Source: Endocalyx cinctus (lineage: Eukaryota; Ascomycota; Sordariomycetes; Amphisphaeriales; Apiosporaceae). Taken from it: a stretch of DNA of 64,000 nucleotides. The stretch's first letter is position 1. Every line of letters starts with the position of its first letter. The DNA lies in contig BCKC01000001.1 in the NCBI GenBank assembly GCA_001600455.1, positions 6,517,418 through 6,581,417 on the forward strand, given 5' to 3'. The notes under the pieces were generated by a model. It saw only the letters and a program-made list of their open reading frames with translations, had not been told where the DNA came from and did not search any database. This document shows positions 46,516 to 57,432 of this stretch, piece by piece. The translations under genes were made by a program, and so were the position numbers.

Positions 46516-49194
46516 TCATCGAAACCTGTCCTCAACCGCCACCCCCTTTCCTTTCAGCAAAGTAGTGAGCTTCAACTCTATTCTGTCTTCTTCGGAATCG
46601 ACCTGATCGGCTGAAGAGACAAGCATAGCTCTAATCCGTTCCTCGATTTGAGTCCCTTCCTCAAGACCCATATCAAAGCCATCCACAAGTACTCTCCCGG
46701 CTATGTATCGGTCAGCTACCCCGAACTGTTCCGTTAACTGACGTAAAGACCGTATTTCTACGGTCATGGTTAAGCTAAGCATGTATATTCGTTGATCCGG
46801 CAAGATAGTCTCGAAAGGCAGGAGACTACTCTTTACCCGTGTCATTCTCTTTGGGCCCCCACGACTCTCATTCGCAGTCCTAGACTTTTGTCTGCGCAGG
46901 AGATATGCACGAGGATCACCGACTGGCAGTGATGTCTTGATTGGTTCTCGTTCTTCCGTTACACCCGCCACTAATTCCGAGCCAAGGGCCCGCACTTCGT
47001 TTGATGTTTGTTGCGGGTGGTCCCCGAGCCTTGACTTTGTCTGGGTCATTACGTTCCTATCTTCATTGGACTGCGCCAACTGAAGATTGTCGCCGCATTT
47101 AGCTTCTTCAGTTAGGTGGTCAGAGACGTCCTGATCTTGCAAGTTCTTCTTGCGAGGGTATGTTGGACGCATGCATCGAAGGCTGCGAACTTCAGCTTGT
47201 GTTTGATACCCATTTTGGTTGGGCTTCGACCCGTTAAAAGATAGCGTTGCCTGGTTTAGGCCTTTTGATTTTCGGGCTCCGCGTCTAACCTGGGTTGGTG
47301 CCTGGCTTTCATTTGCCTCGGTCGTTTCTATGGATGCTGGGGGGGACCAAGGCTGGTGGTTAAGCCGATATTTGGCGGCTTTCGACTTTTGGATACCTCT
47401 GTTTAACTGTGCTGGATTGCTGTTCCTAAGTGGACTTGACATGGGACTACGGTATGGTCCACCTGGAACCCCAGATTCTACTCCTTTTGAATCACTATGT
47501 CTATTCATCATCCTCTGATTCGGTCGGAAGTCGAGGTCTGTCACTAGAGCATCCGGATGTCGAAGAATTGGTGGATCTGGCGTCAACGGGGTTTCAAATG
47601 CTGAGGCTATCGAATGACCTTCACGTCCGCTGATATCTTGTGGTTCTGAGCTTGGAATTTGGCTCGAGGCATTCATCTTTGCAATAACCCAAGGATCGAG
47701 TCCCTGTGATGCCTCTGCCAAAATCCTACCGGAATTTGCACCTGATTTCGATGATGCCTGATTGTGTCGACGACGATTGCTGAGACGGCCATCTTGTACG
47801 TGCTCATTGAAATCTTCGGACATATCTACGATCCAATGTAATGGAGCTGTATCGCCCGCATCACAGGAAGCCTTGGGTATGGCTTGTACTTGTGTTGTAA
47901 GACTCCGGTTATTGATCGGCGTAAATTGTATTGGAGCGTTCACTAAAGGCGTCCCGGTTTCAATCGATTTGTTACCATTTGGACGGTCTGGTTCATTACC
48001 CGCTTCTTGGATCGGATCTAATTCGGTAGTGATGGTGCGATGTGAATCGAGAGAAGAAATGAGTTGGAGATCTTTATCCTTATGAGTCATATAGACCTCC
48101 TCACAAAGCTTCTTAAACCCTTCAAGCACGATGCCTTCATTGGAAAATAGAACATCATCTTTTGAAGGCTCGATGTTGGCATCGTAAGAGCCCGGCGGAC
48201 ATTTAATATCGAGACGGATGAAGTAGTTACATGGAGTCTTTGGCGAACTGATCCTATCGATTTGCGTACTGAGCACGCCGGTATAGATGGCTAGTAGTTT
48301 TTTCATAGTGCCCCTGCGAGCACTTATTGGACGATTATCGATAGAGAAATACCCATGCTTTGAGGTCTTAGATAGATCCTCACTTGGTTTGAGAATGAAG
48401 GCTTCGAGACGGTACATTCTCGGCTTAATGAAGGAACAGTGGTCATCATTGGGAGGCTCGACTCGTGCATCTGGGTCTTCTATTTCGAATCTCTTTTCAA
48501 AACAGCGGGATGCAATCTCGGTTCCGAACAGTTGGAGTGCTGTTTCCTTTATACTGGAACTATTCTGTGGAGCATAAGACCAGACTCGGTTTGATGATGG
48601 GAGGATCTTAAAAGACAGTTTGAGATAAGATCTCGCCATAACATAAGATCGAAGCAGTTCTTGTATCTTTTCAAGTGTCTTCTTAGATTCCTGCACGGCT
48701 ACCTTCTTCCGAACAGGGGATTGACTGAAAAGATCGGTAATATTTACAGTTGTACCTACAGGTGCGGCAGCTTTCTTTTCTTGAGCAATACCTCCTATAC
48801 CAGGCACGATGTCGATGACAGCAGCCACAGGGTCTGATATAGTCTTCGTGGCGATGGAAATTTTTCCTAGAGAGTTCGCACTTGCTAAAGCTTCGCCTCG
48901 AAAACCTAGTGTCTTGGAGCTTTGAGTACTTAAGTCCTCGAAAGTTCGTAACTTGCTAGTGTAGCCCCGTCTTCCAAGAGCATCATAGTCGTCTGGATGG
49001 ATGCCAGTACCATTATCTCGAACCTGGATTTTGGTTACGGTATCTGCAGATACGCAGACATCGATAGAAGTGGCACCAGCGTCAATCGAGTTGTCTACTA
49101 ATTCTTTAACTAAAGATACGGGCGTGGTGATGATCATATGAGAACTTAAGAGTCTGGTAACCGACTCAGGTAAGGGGGAGATGGATGGCATCAT
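46516..49194 (-). CDS. MutL homologue, MLH2-type (DNA mismatch repair accessory), 892 aa
   Basis: Single exon. The N-terminal GHKL ATPase motifs are intact: ELVDNSIDA (31-39), DNGTGI (60-65) and TLGFRGEAL (95-103), followed by the transducer domain (RPISARRGTMKKLL, then PGSYDANIEPSKDDVLF). A long polar linker occupies about residues 390-790. The C-terminal dimerisation domain is short (RIYMLSLTMTVEIRSLRQLTEQFGVADRYIAGRVL is its spine). The endonuclease metal-binding motif DQHAxxExxxxE of Pms1/MutL-alpha is absent, which with ITTPVSLVKEL near the start points to the MLH2 class rather than PMS1 or MLH1. Family knowledge: Mlh1-Mlh2 lacks nicking activity and acts in repair fidelity and gene-conversion tract control. 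Divergent from RIB4. Confidence 0.8.
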   Translation of the reverse strand: MMPSISPLPESVTRLLSSHMIITTPVSLVKELVDNSIDAGATSIDVCVSADTVTKIQVRDNGTGIHPDDYDALGRRGYTSKLRTFEDLSTQSSKTLGFRGEALASANSLGKISIATKTISDPVAAVIDIVPGIGGIAQEKKAAAPVGTTVNITDLFSQSPVRKKVAVQESKKTLEKIQELLRSYVMARSYLKLSFKILPSSNRVWSYAPQNSSSIKETALQLFGTEIASRCFEKRFEIEDPDARVEPPNDDHCSFIKPRMYRLEAFILKPSEDLSKTSKHGYFSIDNRPISARRGTMKKLLAIYTGVLSTQIDRISSPKTPCNYFIRLDIKCPPGSYDANIEPSKDDVLFSNEGIVLEGFKKLCEEVYMTHKDKDLQLISSLDSHRTITTELDPIQEAGNEPDRPNGNKSIETGTPLVNAPIQFTPINNRSLTTQVQAIPKASCDAGDTAPLHWIVDMSEDFNEHVQDGRLSNRRRHNQASSKSGANSGRILAEASQGLDPWVIAKMNASSQIPSSEPQDISGREGHSIASAFETPLTPDPPILRHPDALVTDLDFRPNQRMMNRHSDSKGVESGVPGGPYRSPMSSPLRNSNPAQLNRGIQKSKAAKYRLNHQPWSPPASIETTEANESQAPTQVRRGARKSKGLNQATLSFNGSKPNQNGYQTQAEVRSLRCMRPTYPRKKNLQDQDVSDHLTEEAKCGDNLQLAQSNEDRNVMTQTKSRLGDHPQQTSNEVRALGSELVAGVTEEREPIKTSLPVGDPRAYLLRRQKSRTANESRGGPKRMTRVKSSLLPFETILPDQRIYMLSLTMTVEIRSLRQLTEQFGVADRYIAGRVLVDGFDMGLEEGTQIEERIRAMLVSSADQVDSEEDRIELKLTTLLKGKGVAVEDRFR

Positions 49195-50771
49195 TGACCA
49201 TGCTCAGAGGGGTCAGGAGAGAATAATATAGAATAACGAGTGATACAACTACAGGATTTACGTATACACATATAGATATATAATCTAGTTATAAATTGAA
49301 TATTATTTGATCAAATTGAAGATACGAGTTACATCGAACGATAGAATGGAAATAGAAATGGTAAAGGGAAGATGGACATGAATGTTCAAGCAGGCAGCGA
49401 ACATATATGCATAAAGTAGGGGTTTCTACCTGGTTGCATCCTTTCCTGCTTGAACCAACTGATAGACGCTACTTCTCTACTTCTCGGAATTATGAATCTT
49501 GAAGATAGTGAAACTTACGTTCGCAACTTCCACAGAAACCCCGTGGTATACGGCAAGAGCATCCATACCCATGGAAATGGATACTATGGGGAACAGAGTA
49601 GATGCTACTTCCTTTCAGGAGAGCAGTGAACGTTAAGCAGGACTTTTAAGTCAGTATCTGTCCATTATACGTAAGTATCTTCTATTCCATGTCTTTATTT
49701 ACCAAGCACTGGGTACTTAGTAGTACTCATAGAATACTTCGATAAATCAAACACGTATAATAGGAAGCTTCTTATCTTTCAGCACAACTAACCGAGACGC
49801 AAGTCAAGAAACCCAGGACTATGGTCCTCGGTGAAGATCGCAGCATCACCACTGCATCTGTTATAATGCAATGTAGTGTACATAAAATACCTACCAATCG
49901 GTACTCGATATATAAGATATAACCTATTGTATGTGCAGGATAATACCCCAAGCCTATGTCTGACTGCATACCTTAGATACATAGAATATTGGTGGCGTAT
50001 AATGGTCGATGCTGTACGACCCAAATATCTGGATAGCTGGGATAAAAGGGGGGAGAGAGGGGATAAAACCTTAACCTTAATAGAGGGAGATGATGAAATA
50101 TTACCTAACGAGTACTGTAGTACCTTACCTTAGGTACCTACCTAGGTTGGTAGGCAGGTAAGCTACTAACAAAAGCGGTTGCCAAAATGGATTGCGCAAG
50201 AGTCCGGTACCACTAAAATTCACCTACTTTACACTTCATTTTCTTATATCAAATAATAAAGAATATATACGATATTTATATCGTTAAGAATAGACAAGCA
50301 CGAATGATATAAATATTCTTTTATCTTTGTGAGCATGATATTATGGTAAAAGAAAATGCAATAATAAGTTAAGTGAAGTTTATACACATTGGACCCGTGC
50401 GCAATCCATTTTGGCAACCGCCTACGTACCTAGGCAGATACCTATACATACCTAATAGGTAGGTCCAAAGTCCTCCGGGGCTACCCCACTAGAGCAATAT
50501 ACCCCATTAGTCCAAGCTAGCTCGTTCAGCTCAGAAAGCACTGTGCTGTAGCGACCCCTCCATGCACTAAACCTACATCATCGTCTTCCAACCTTTTTTT
50601 CCCCCATACATACAAACCAAAACCACGTCATCTTCGTCAACTCTCGAGAAGCTCAATTGAATCTACCAAAAACTACCGAGGCCTATCATCTCACTCCATA
50701 ATCAATTTTTCATATTCCTAAAAATCTATTAAAGAATAGTAAAAATAAATAAATAAGTAAATAAAGTAAAT
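49195..50771. promoter_or_regulatory. Divergent MLH2-type/RIB4 promoter region with MITE-like insertion
   Basis: 1.6 kb between divergent starts. It contains the inverted-repeat element at 50175-50421. CCTACCTAGG/TAGGTACC-type short palindromes flank that element on both sides (about 50120-50160 and 50425-50465). CT-rich sequence before 50772 looks like the RIB4 5' UTR. Confidence 0.45.
50175..50421. mobile_element. MITE-like element, 247 bp, with ~31-bp terminal inverted repeats
   Basis: The left terminus 50175-50205 and right terminus 50391-50421 are inverted copies: the first 24 bases match perfectly (beginning GCGGTTGCCAAAATGG) and the next seven with two mismatches. Weaker inverted similarity extends roughly 40 bp further inward. 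The interior is AT-rich and non-coding with its own small palindromes. There is no transposase. No clear target-site duplication was seen; flanks CTAAC.. and ..CTACG may be a degraded one. Confidence 0.7.
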
Positions 50772-51623
50772 ATGGCGCACTCTCTCAAAGGACCCACCCC
50801 TCAGCAGCACGACGGTAGCGGCCTCCGAATCGGCATCGTTCACGCGCGATGGAACAGCACCATTATCGACCCTCTCCTTAAGGGTACCAAGGACAAGTTG
50901 TTAGCTTGCGGTGTCGAAGAGTCCAACATCGTAGTCCAGTCCGTTCCGGGTTCGTGGGAGCTCCCCATTGCCGTAAAGCAGTAAGTCTACTTACCTAACC
51001 CCCTCCTCCTCCTTTCTGTTTTTTTTTCCCTCCCACATCTATCCACCGGGATTGACCGGCCAATCCGGTCTGTCGCCTCCCAATTTTCTGCTTTCCTTAT
51101 TTCTTTCTCTCTATCTCTATATACACTCTCATTTGCACGAACCCCCCCCCCCATCTACGCGCTTAGCCGCTGACGACGACGATTCTCCTCCGCCACCTCA
51201 ACTCGCAGGATGTACGGCGCCTCCCAAGTCCAGCAGGGATCCAGCACCTCGGGCGGTCTCCTATCGGCCGGCGACCTCCTCGCCTCGTCGACCACCGACC
51301 TGACCAACCTCGCCGCGTCTTCTTCGTCTTCGCCGTCCTCCACCAAGCCCTTCGACGCCATCATCGCGATCGGCGTCCTGATCAAGGGCGAGACGATGCA
51401 CTTCGAATACATCGCCGACGCCGTCTCGCAGGGCCTCATGCGCGTCGGTCTCGACCTCGGTTTCCCCGTCATCTTCGGCGTCCTCACCGTCCTGAACGAC
51501 GACCAGGCTAAGGCCCGCGCGGGCTTGACTCCCAACTCGCATAACCACGGCGAGGACTGGGGTCTCGCCGCCGTTGAGCTGGGCGTCAAGCGCGCCGCTT
51601 GGGCTAAGGGGACGATGGAGTAG
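50772..51623 (+). CDS. RIB4: 6,7-dimethyl-8-ribityllumazine synthase, 207 aa
   Basis: Penultimate enzyme of riboflavin synthesis; condenses 5-amino-6-ribitylaminouracil with 3,4-dihydroxy-2-butanone 4-phosphate. Exons 50772-50980 and 51209-51623 (donor GTAAGT, acceptor CTCGCAG), phase closed on a Gln codon. Motifs: [10 protein letters not shown] at the N-terminus, [33 protein letters not shown] (substrate-binding loop with the catalytic-site histidine), and PVIFGVLT. A Ser/Thr-rich insertion of about 30 residues (positions 78-108) sits between two core strands; fungal enzymes often carry inserts here. The 228-nt intron is long for this window and contains a nine-C run and CT tracts. Start chosen at MAHSLKGP, the usual beginning of fungal homologues. 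Confidence 0.95.
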
Positions 51624-52798
51624 CTGTTCGCGTAGTACCCTTAAAAAAAAAAAAAAGGTGCCTAATGAGGAAAGAAAAGTAAAATAGAAAAAAAAGAGAC
51701 TTGCTCTTCGATAAGAGGATTGACTTTATCAGGCGCTAAAAGATGAGCACCCCTCCTCTATGACCCTATCCCATGTCTCGGGTGAATCGATAACCTTGCT
51801 AGCGAGAAGGTAGGGAGAGACAAATTTCTTAGTTGAATAAAGCTACGTTATCTCCTGGTTGGCTAGATAGGGGTGGATTTATAAAACAAATATCAAATGC
51901 CCATATTCATAATAGATCACGATCATCTGGAATAATAAAGAACAAAAGAATCCTAAAATAAGGAAGTCAATAAAAAAATAAACTGAAGAAAGAAAAAAGC
52001 TTCAAACAACTCAAATGAAGTCATGCTTTTAATAATTTCGGGTATTAAGTTTGAATTACTATGTTTACGTTGTACTGAGGTTTGGCGTTTTGATCTATCC
52101 TGACAAGTATATCGTTGAGAAAGTCGAAATCCTATAAACCACCCCCCTTTCCAAACCTCAAGCACAGAAAATATTTATAGTTCCCATTGCGACCGTTATC
52201 CACGATTCCCACCTCTCCGTTTTTTTTCTTTTTTAATATCGAGTTCGTCTTCTTGTTCCTCCGCTGTAGACAACATAAAACATACAAAGTACCTCACCGA
52301 CCCAACCTTTGGTCTAAATCTCACTCATCCACAAGGAAAAGGGAAAATCCGTAGAGCAATAAAATTGATGCCCGCCATGTATGATATTGCCAAAAGAAAA
52401 AAAAAATTATGAGAGCATAAAATAAAGGAAATGGGAAAAAAATGCAACGATAAAATGGACGGATAGATAAATATTGATGCAAATATACAAGAAATTAATT
52501 CCTCGACCAAAATGTCGCTTCTCTTTATAAAAAGTTTTTTCGCCGTTTCCCTCCCCCCTTTCTATCCCAAAAGAAAGAATCGTCGTGTTTTGCCAAACTA
52601 AGTGAAGATCTAAATCTAGATGATCGTTATGGTGGTGTGACCGTAAAACGTCACCCTGTTCAAGTCTTTTTCTTTTTCTTTTTTTTTTTTTTATAAAAAT
52701 TACCCCGCGAGATAGATCTCACCCGGATGAATGCTCCATTTATCTTGTCCTAGACCTGAAAATGAAAATTAACATGTGATATGGGGTGTGGTGGTTAA
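51624..52798. other. Convergent 3' spacer with poly-A/T runs
   Basis: Between RIB4 (+) and the 882-aa disordered protein (-). Contains A/T homopolymers near 51643, 52400 and 52675-52692. No gene recognised. Confidence 0.5.
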
Positions 52799-55673
52799 CT
52801 AATTGATGAGCGACCCAATTTCGGATCCAAATGCTTTCTTTGAACGCCATATGCTCTTTTTCTTTTCTCGCTTCGCCTTCATGGCTTCCCAGCCTTGCTC
52901 GTCATCATCATCATCGTCGGCCTTTGCGTCGGGAGAGGGCGGTTTGAATTCAGCTTGAGATTTTGAGCTATCGAGGGGCATATGTGGCAAAGCTCCCGAC
53001 ATGGTTCGGGTGCGCTCGTTAGGATTCATCATGATACTTGAAACTGGTCGGTAGCGCCCAGGCAGGCCAACGTTGCTACGCTCTGAAGGGGCAATAGATG
53101 GTGTATAGCCGTTGCCTTGAGCGCGTATTGAAGGTGCATACCCGGTTTGCTGAGGCAGCTGGAGCCACGAGGCAGAGCTGGGCTGAACCATGCTCATCGT
53201 CCTCGTTGACATATCAGGCCGTTGTGGGTCTAAGTTCATGCTTCCTCGAAATCCGTTGCTCATCGCCATAGGATCTCCCAGGAAAGATTGACGCGACAAG
53301 TCGGCCATCGAACCCATCGAGCCCATTGAAGCAGAAGGCATATGACCTTGGGGACGCTGAGGCGGCATTCCCTGATTTTGCTGCATACTCATCATTTGCA
53401 TCTGCATCTGCATGAACTGCATTTGCATTTGCATGAACTGTTCCATCTGAGGGTTCGCCGACATCGACGGTTGATTCATAGGCATCATGCCAGCCTGAGG
53501 GTACATCATCGGTTGGGGCATTCCGGCCATGGGGTCCACTCCGTTCATCGGCATACCGCCTGGAGATGGCCCGCTCATTGGGAACGGAATGCTAGCGGGA
53601 GCGGGACTGCCACGTCTCATAGCTCTCGATCTCTCCTCATTAGCAATTACACCAACCAAACCTCCCGCTGGCACACCCCTATTTTGCACGCCAAAAGCAA
53701 ACGACTCTCGAGGGGCTTGGTTGATCAAACCGGCGCCTAGATAAGGGTCCTGAGGCAATTTTCTTGCAAAGGGTGGAAGAGCACCGCCCGCCCCGCTCGG
53801 TTCACCGGCAGCCGACGAGGGACGCGCAGAGTGCGAAGCCTGAGAGACTACCCGCAAATTTGGTTGTGATGGCATAGCGCTCAATCTGACGGGTGGTCGG
53901 TTCTTATTCGGAAAACCGTGTGCGGCAAGAATAGCCAAAGGAACCTCTTCGTCATCATCAGAGTTATCCGAGGGTGTGGGTGAAGGGCCTTTGGAAGGTT
54001 CGGGGACGGCTAGCAAATTGGGAGCGCTCATTGACATGGCAACACTAAGTCGAGAAGACTGGTTATTTGTAGATTCGCCCGTCACCTTCATCATTGTCTG
54101 TCGGTAGACCGACATCTGTGCTTCTTGCTTCCGTCGTTGTTTCGCTGCCGCTTTTGATTTTTCCATTTCATCCTCGTCATCTTCGTAGTTGTCTGCGTCA
54201 TCGTCTCGAGCGGAATCATCATCTACTAATCCCATCCGCTCTTCCTGGGCCTTATGTAACCTGTATTTTTCGAATTCGGCAGGAGTCATAACCTTGTTCT
54301 GGGACTGGCTCCTCGGGTTAGATGTTGGCACGACCCTCGGGGGTCGTCCGAAAGACTTGTCAAACAGATTATCCTCCTCCTCATGGTTACCGTAACCGGA
54401 TCTGGACTTCCCCACCGTATCATCCCTCCTATATCGACCGGTTGTCTTTGCACTTTGTGACTCCTCTCGTGATAGGAATTGACTGGCGGCGGCGATCGAA
54501 TCTTTTAATAATGTGGCATCTTCATCTTCTTCAGCGGATTGTCGACCGCTGTCAGGGGTAACAGCAGTGGCGTGTTGTGGGACCGGCGGGGGAGCCATAA
54601 TATTGTCTGTCGGTTGAGGGCTAGAATATTGTCTTCCCGCGGCGAGAAGTCCATCATTTGAATGCTGGCTAGTCCACGAATGCTGAGGAGGTTCAATCGG
54701 CCTCGAATGATCAACGTTGAGAGGAGCGGGTTGACTAGCTCGAGTGGAAGTCAAGTTTCGTTCTTTCAAAGTCGCTACACTCGTGCGCTTATCAAACTTG
54801 TTCAGCATGCTACTGAGGTCACCACCAAGATCGAGCATGAAATCTCTGTCCTCCACTTTTGGTGCCGTTGCTGTGCTAACCGACGATACAGTCTCGGCTC
54901 GAGATCGTCCGCTAACGGATTCAGTATAGTTGCTAGGTATGGCCGGAACGGGCTCCTCGGCGGGGATTGGGGGCAGGGCATGCTTCTTGTTACTTCCAAA
55001 TGACCAAGTTCTGCCTGCTTGCTTGAGAAATCCACCCTGATGCTTGGGGGCTGGAGGTGGCGCGCTGTGGCCATCGATGCCTGCGTATGGTTTTCTAGCA
55101 GAGTTTCGCGTGTCATCTGGTGTAAGGTCGGTAGACGAAGGAGCGGTCGACACATTACTGTGACGAGATGAGTTATCTGAGCCTGTCTTCGTCGTGGAAC
55201 TACCGCTGCCACTAGTCTGAATTAGCACTTTGCTACATTGCTGGTTATGAGCCTGGTAGTGAGACATGTCCCACGGTGAAAAGACACGTTTTAGGTGCCA
55301 GCTGGGGAGTGGCCCTACAAAGCCATATTTTCAAGATCATGCCCGACCTCTCCGCCAGCAGAGATATATTTTGCTTCCGATACCACATGTGACCCTCAAA
55401 AAAGATGAAAATGTCGAGAAATAATTATATCACGTACCGATTTACTTTCAATCCAGCAAAAAGGTTGTCTTCTAATGCAACATCACCGGTGCTTGGTCTT
55501 TGCATGTGCGTGTGCATCTTATTGGCCAACCTCACACCACCATCGAACGACTTGCCATTTGTAGTAGTCACATCACCCCGATCGAGTACGCGAAAGGACG
55601 GTTCTGCCGGCGGTGCATTTGGATCGTCGGTTGCGGTAGATCTCCGCCGAAAGTTGACCGGAAATCTAGGCAT
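52799..55673 (-). CDS. Uncharacterised fungal protein, disordered, Met/Gln-rich, 882 aa (two exons)
   Basis: Large exon 55211-52799 plus a first exon I recover at 55673-55438 (MPRFPVNFRRRSTATDD...). Donor GTACGT at 55437, acceptor GACTAG ending at 55212, with a CTAAT branch site just upstream. Phase closes on an Arg codon, giving NR-GSGSSTTKTGSDNSSRH, a junction typical of this fungus-specific family as I recall it. Content: Ser-rich N-terminus, GRTWSFGSNKKHALPPIP, a conserved-looking FMLDLGGDLSSMLNKFDKR segment, a charged coiled stretch (MTPAEFEKYRLHKAQEER), Pro-rich linkers, and a Met/Gln-rich region (residues near 660-710) with repeating MQMQFMQM units. The basic tail ends KKKSIWRSKKAFG. 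No catalytic domain. The makeup suggests a cytoskeletal or signalling scaffold; function unknown. Confidence 0.75.
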
Positions 55674-57401
55674 ATAGAAGACGTTTTACTGAAAATCCGA
55701 GGGAAACTGCAAGCCCATAAACAATTCCGAACGACGGGCGCAGACACGATCAATCGTCCAGTCCTTTACCTGATTTTCCGGTTACCACGGGACTGATTAT
55801 AACCTCGAGGAAAGAATCTTCAGCTGAACCAGCTTCGGGCCGGCTACGGTTTATCGAGACTGTAGCGAAGGACGCTTCGAGGTGGATAACTGCATGAAGG
55901 GAAGAGTATTAGTCATATTTCATACATGTAACTAGCCGATGTCTCGCATTATAAAATGCAGGCGGCGATGAGCTTCTACGGTGGTAGATGCTAAACGCGG
56001 GACAACGTCGCTTGACTCGAACCACACAGCAGCATCTGACTGCAGACATGATGCTATAGTGTTGTGTTACATTGTAGGAGAAACATATAACGAATGAAAA
56101 AGAAGAAAGAAAAAAAAAAAAAAGATCACGATAGTCTCACTGGTATTCTGAGGGTATCACAAGCAGACGTTACTCAAGACCCAACCAACGAGAGGGTCTG
56201 AAATATGTTGCGGATACCAGTGCTCGGGTAGTTAGAAAATATGGTGAGACCATCACTTACTTTGGAGAAAGAGACAAACCGGGGTACTGTGTTCCAATGA
56301 AAGCGGTGTCGCTCGGGTCAAAACTAGTAGAATGGTTTGATCTTAATGTCGTTTAAGGACCTAGCAAAAGAACGTTTTGTAGGCGAGACGAGGTGACGTG
56401 TTCCCAATATCGTCGAGGTGTAACAAGTCTCCGTTCAGGGAAGTTGAAAGGACGAGGACACCGAAGGAGATATTGCTTAGAACGAGAGGAATAAGAATTA
56501 GTATTTGCAAGGGATTATATCAATGTGGATATGCAAATTTATTCGATAATATTCTTAAAAAGTGGGAGGACGAAATGGTCAAGGCATACAAGAAATCAAT
56601 AAACGGAGAAAGAAAGGAAGAGAAGAAAAAAAAGTTATTAAGGTATCAATATGTTAGATTAAAATTAGGGGACTGGATCATAAGATAATAACGAATGCTA
56701 TGATGAAGATAATGACTCCTAAAACAGTTTGTTTGATGCAAGCAAGGCTGGCAATTTCAGAACAGAAAAAAAAAATAAAAAATCAGATACTCAATAGAGG
56801 TTGGTAAAAGGAAGGAAAAAAAAAAAGAACGAACGTGTCGTGACGGTGCCGATGAAATTGACAATGTGTTGTTAAAGGGGCGTGGAAAGAAAAAAAAGAG
56901 AGGATAAAATCTTCAGCTGAACTTGACGAGGTTGTAACAATGTACTATCGGATATTGAAAGTGTTTAACTTTAGTTTATTTGTTCTAACCTTTTTCTTTC
57001 CCTCCTTCTTTTACGTCGGTCCATCTTACTGCCCACAACCTGGTAATTTCTAAGTTGTATCTGCTGATTGATGACTATCGAGGCCTGTCAGGGCCAAATG
57101 TACCCTGGTTTATTTGGGTAGCGTAGTGTACCTGAAAAGTTTAGTATGGATATGCTACAATAATTCACACAGTAATCATATTTACTGTATACTTCCTCTA
57201 CTTCATCTACTTTTCTCTACCACCTTTTCTAGTATACCATTCCGATATACTTGTACACATATACACGCAGTGTAATATATTTTTTATGGAGGATTATACT
57301 AGGTAAGTACAAGTAATATTTTATTATTTTAGTACACTATCATGCTATGTAAGGTTTCTTCATAAGCCTCTTTTAGGTGCTCGCTGCTAACCTTTTTTTA
57401 T

Positions 57402-57432
57402 TTTTATATTTTATATTTTATATTTTATATAT
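57402..57432. repeat. TTTTATA microsatellite
   Basis: Four consecutive TTTTATA/TTTTATAT units. Simple-sequence DNA in a non-coding region. Confidence 0.75.

Noticed and set aside
56398..56688. 96-aa frame in the gene-poor region
   Set aside because: Begins with GTG, Lys/Arg-rich from A-rich DNA, no motif.
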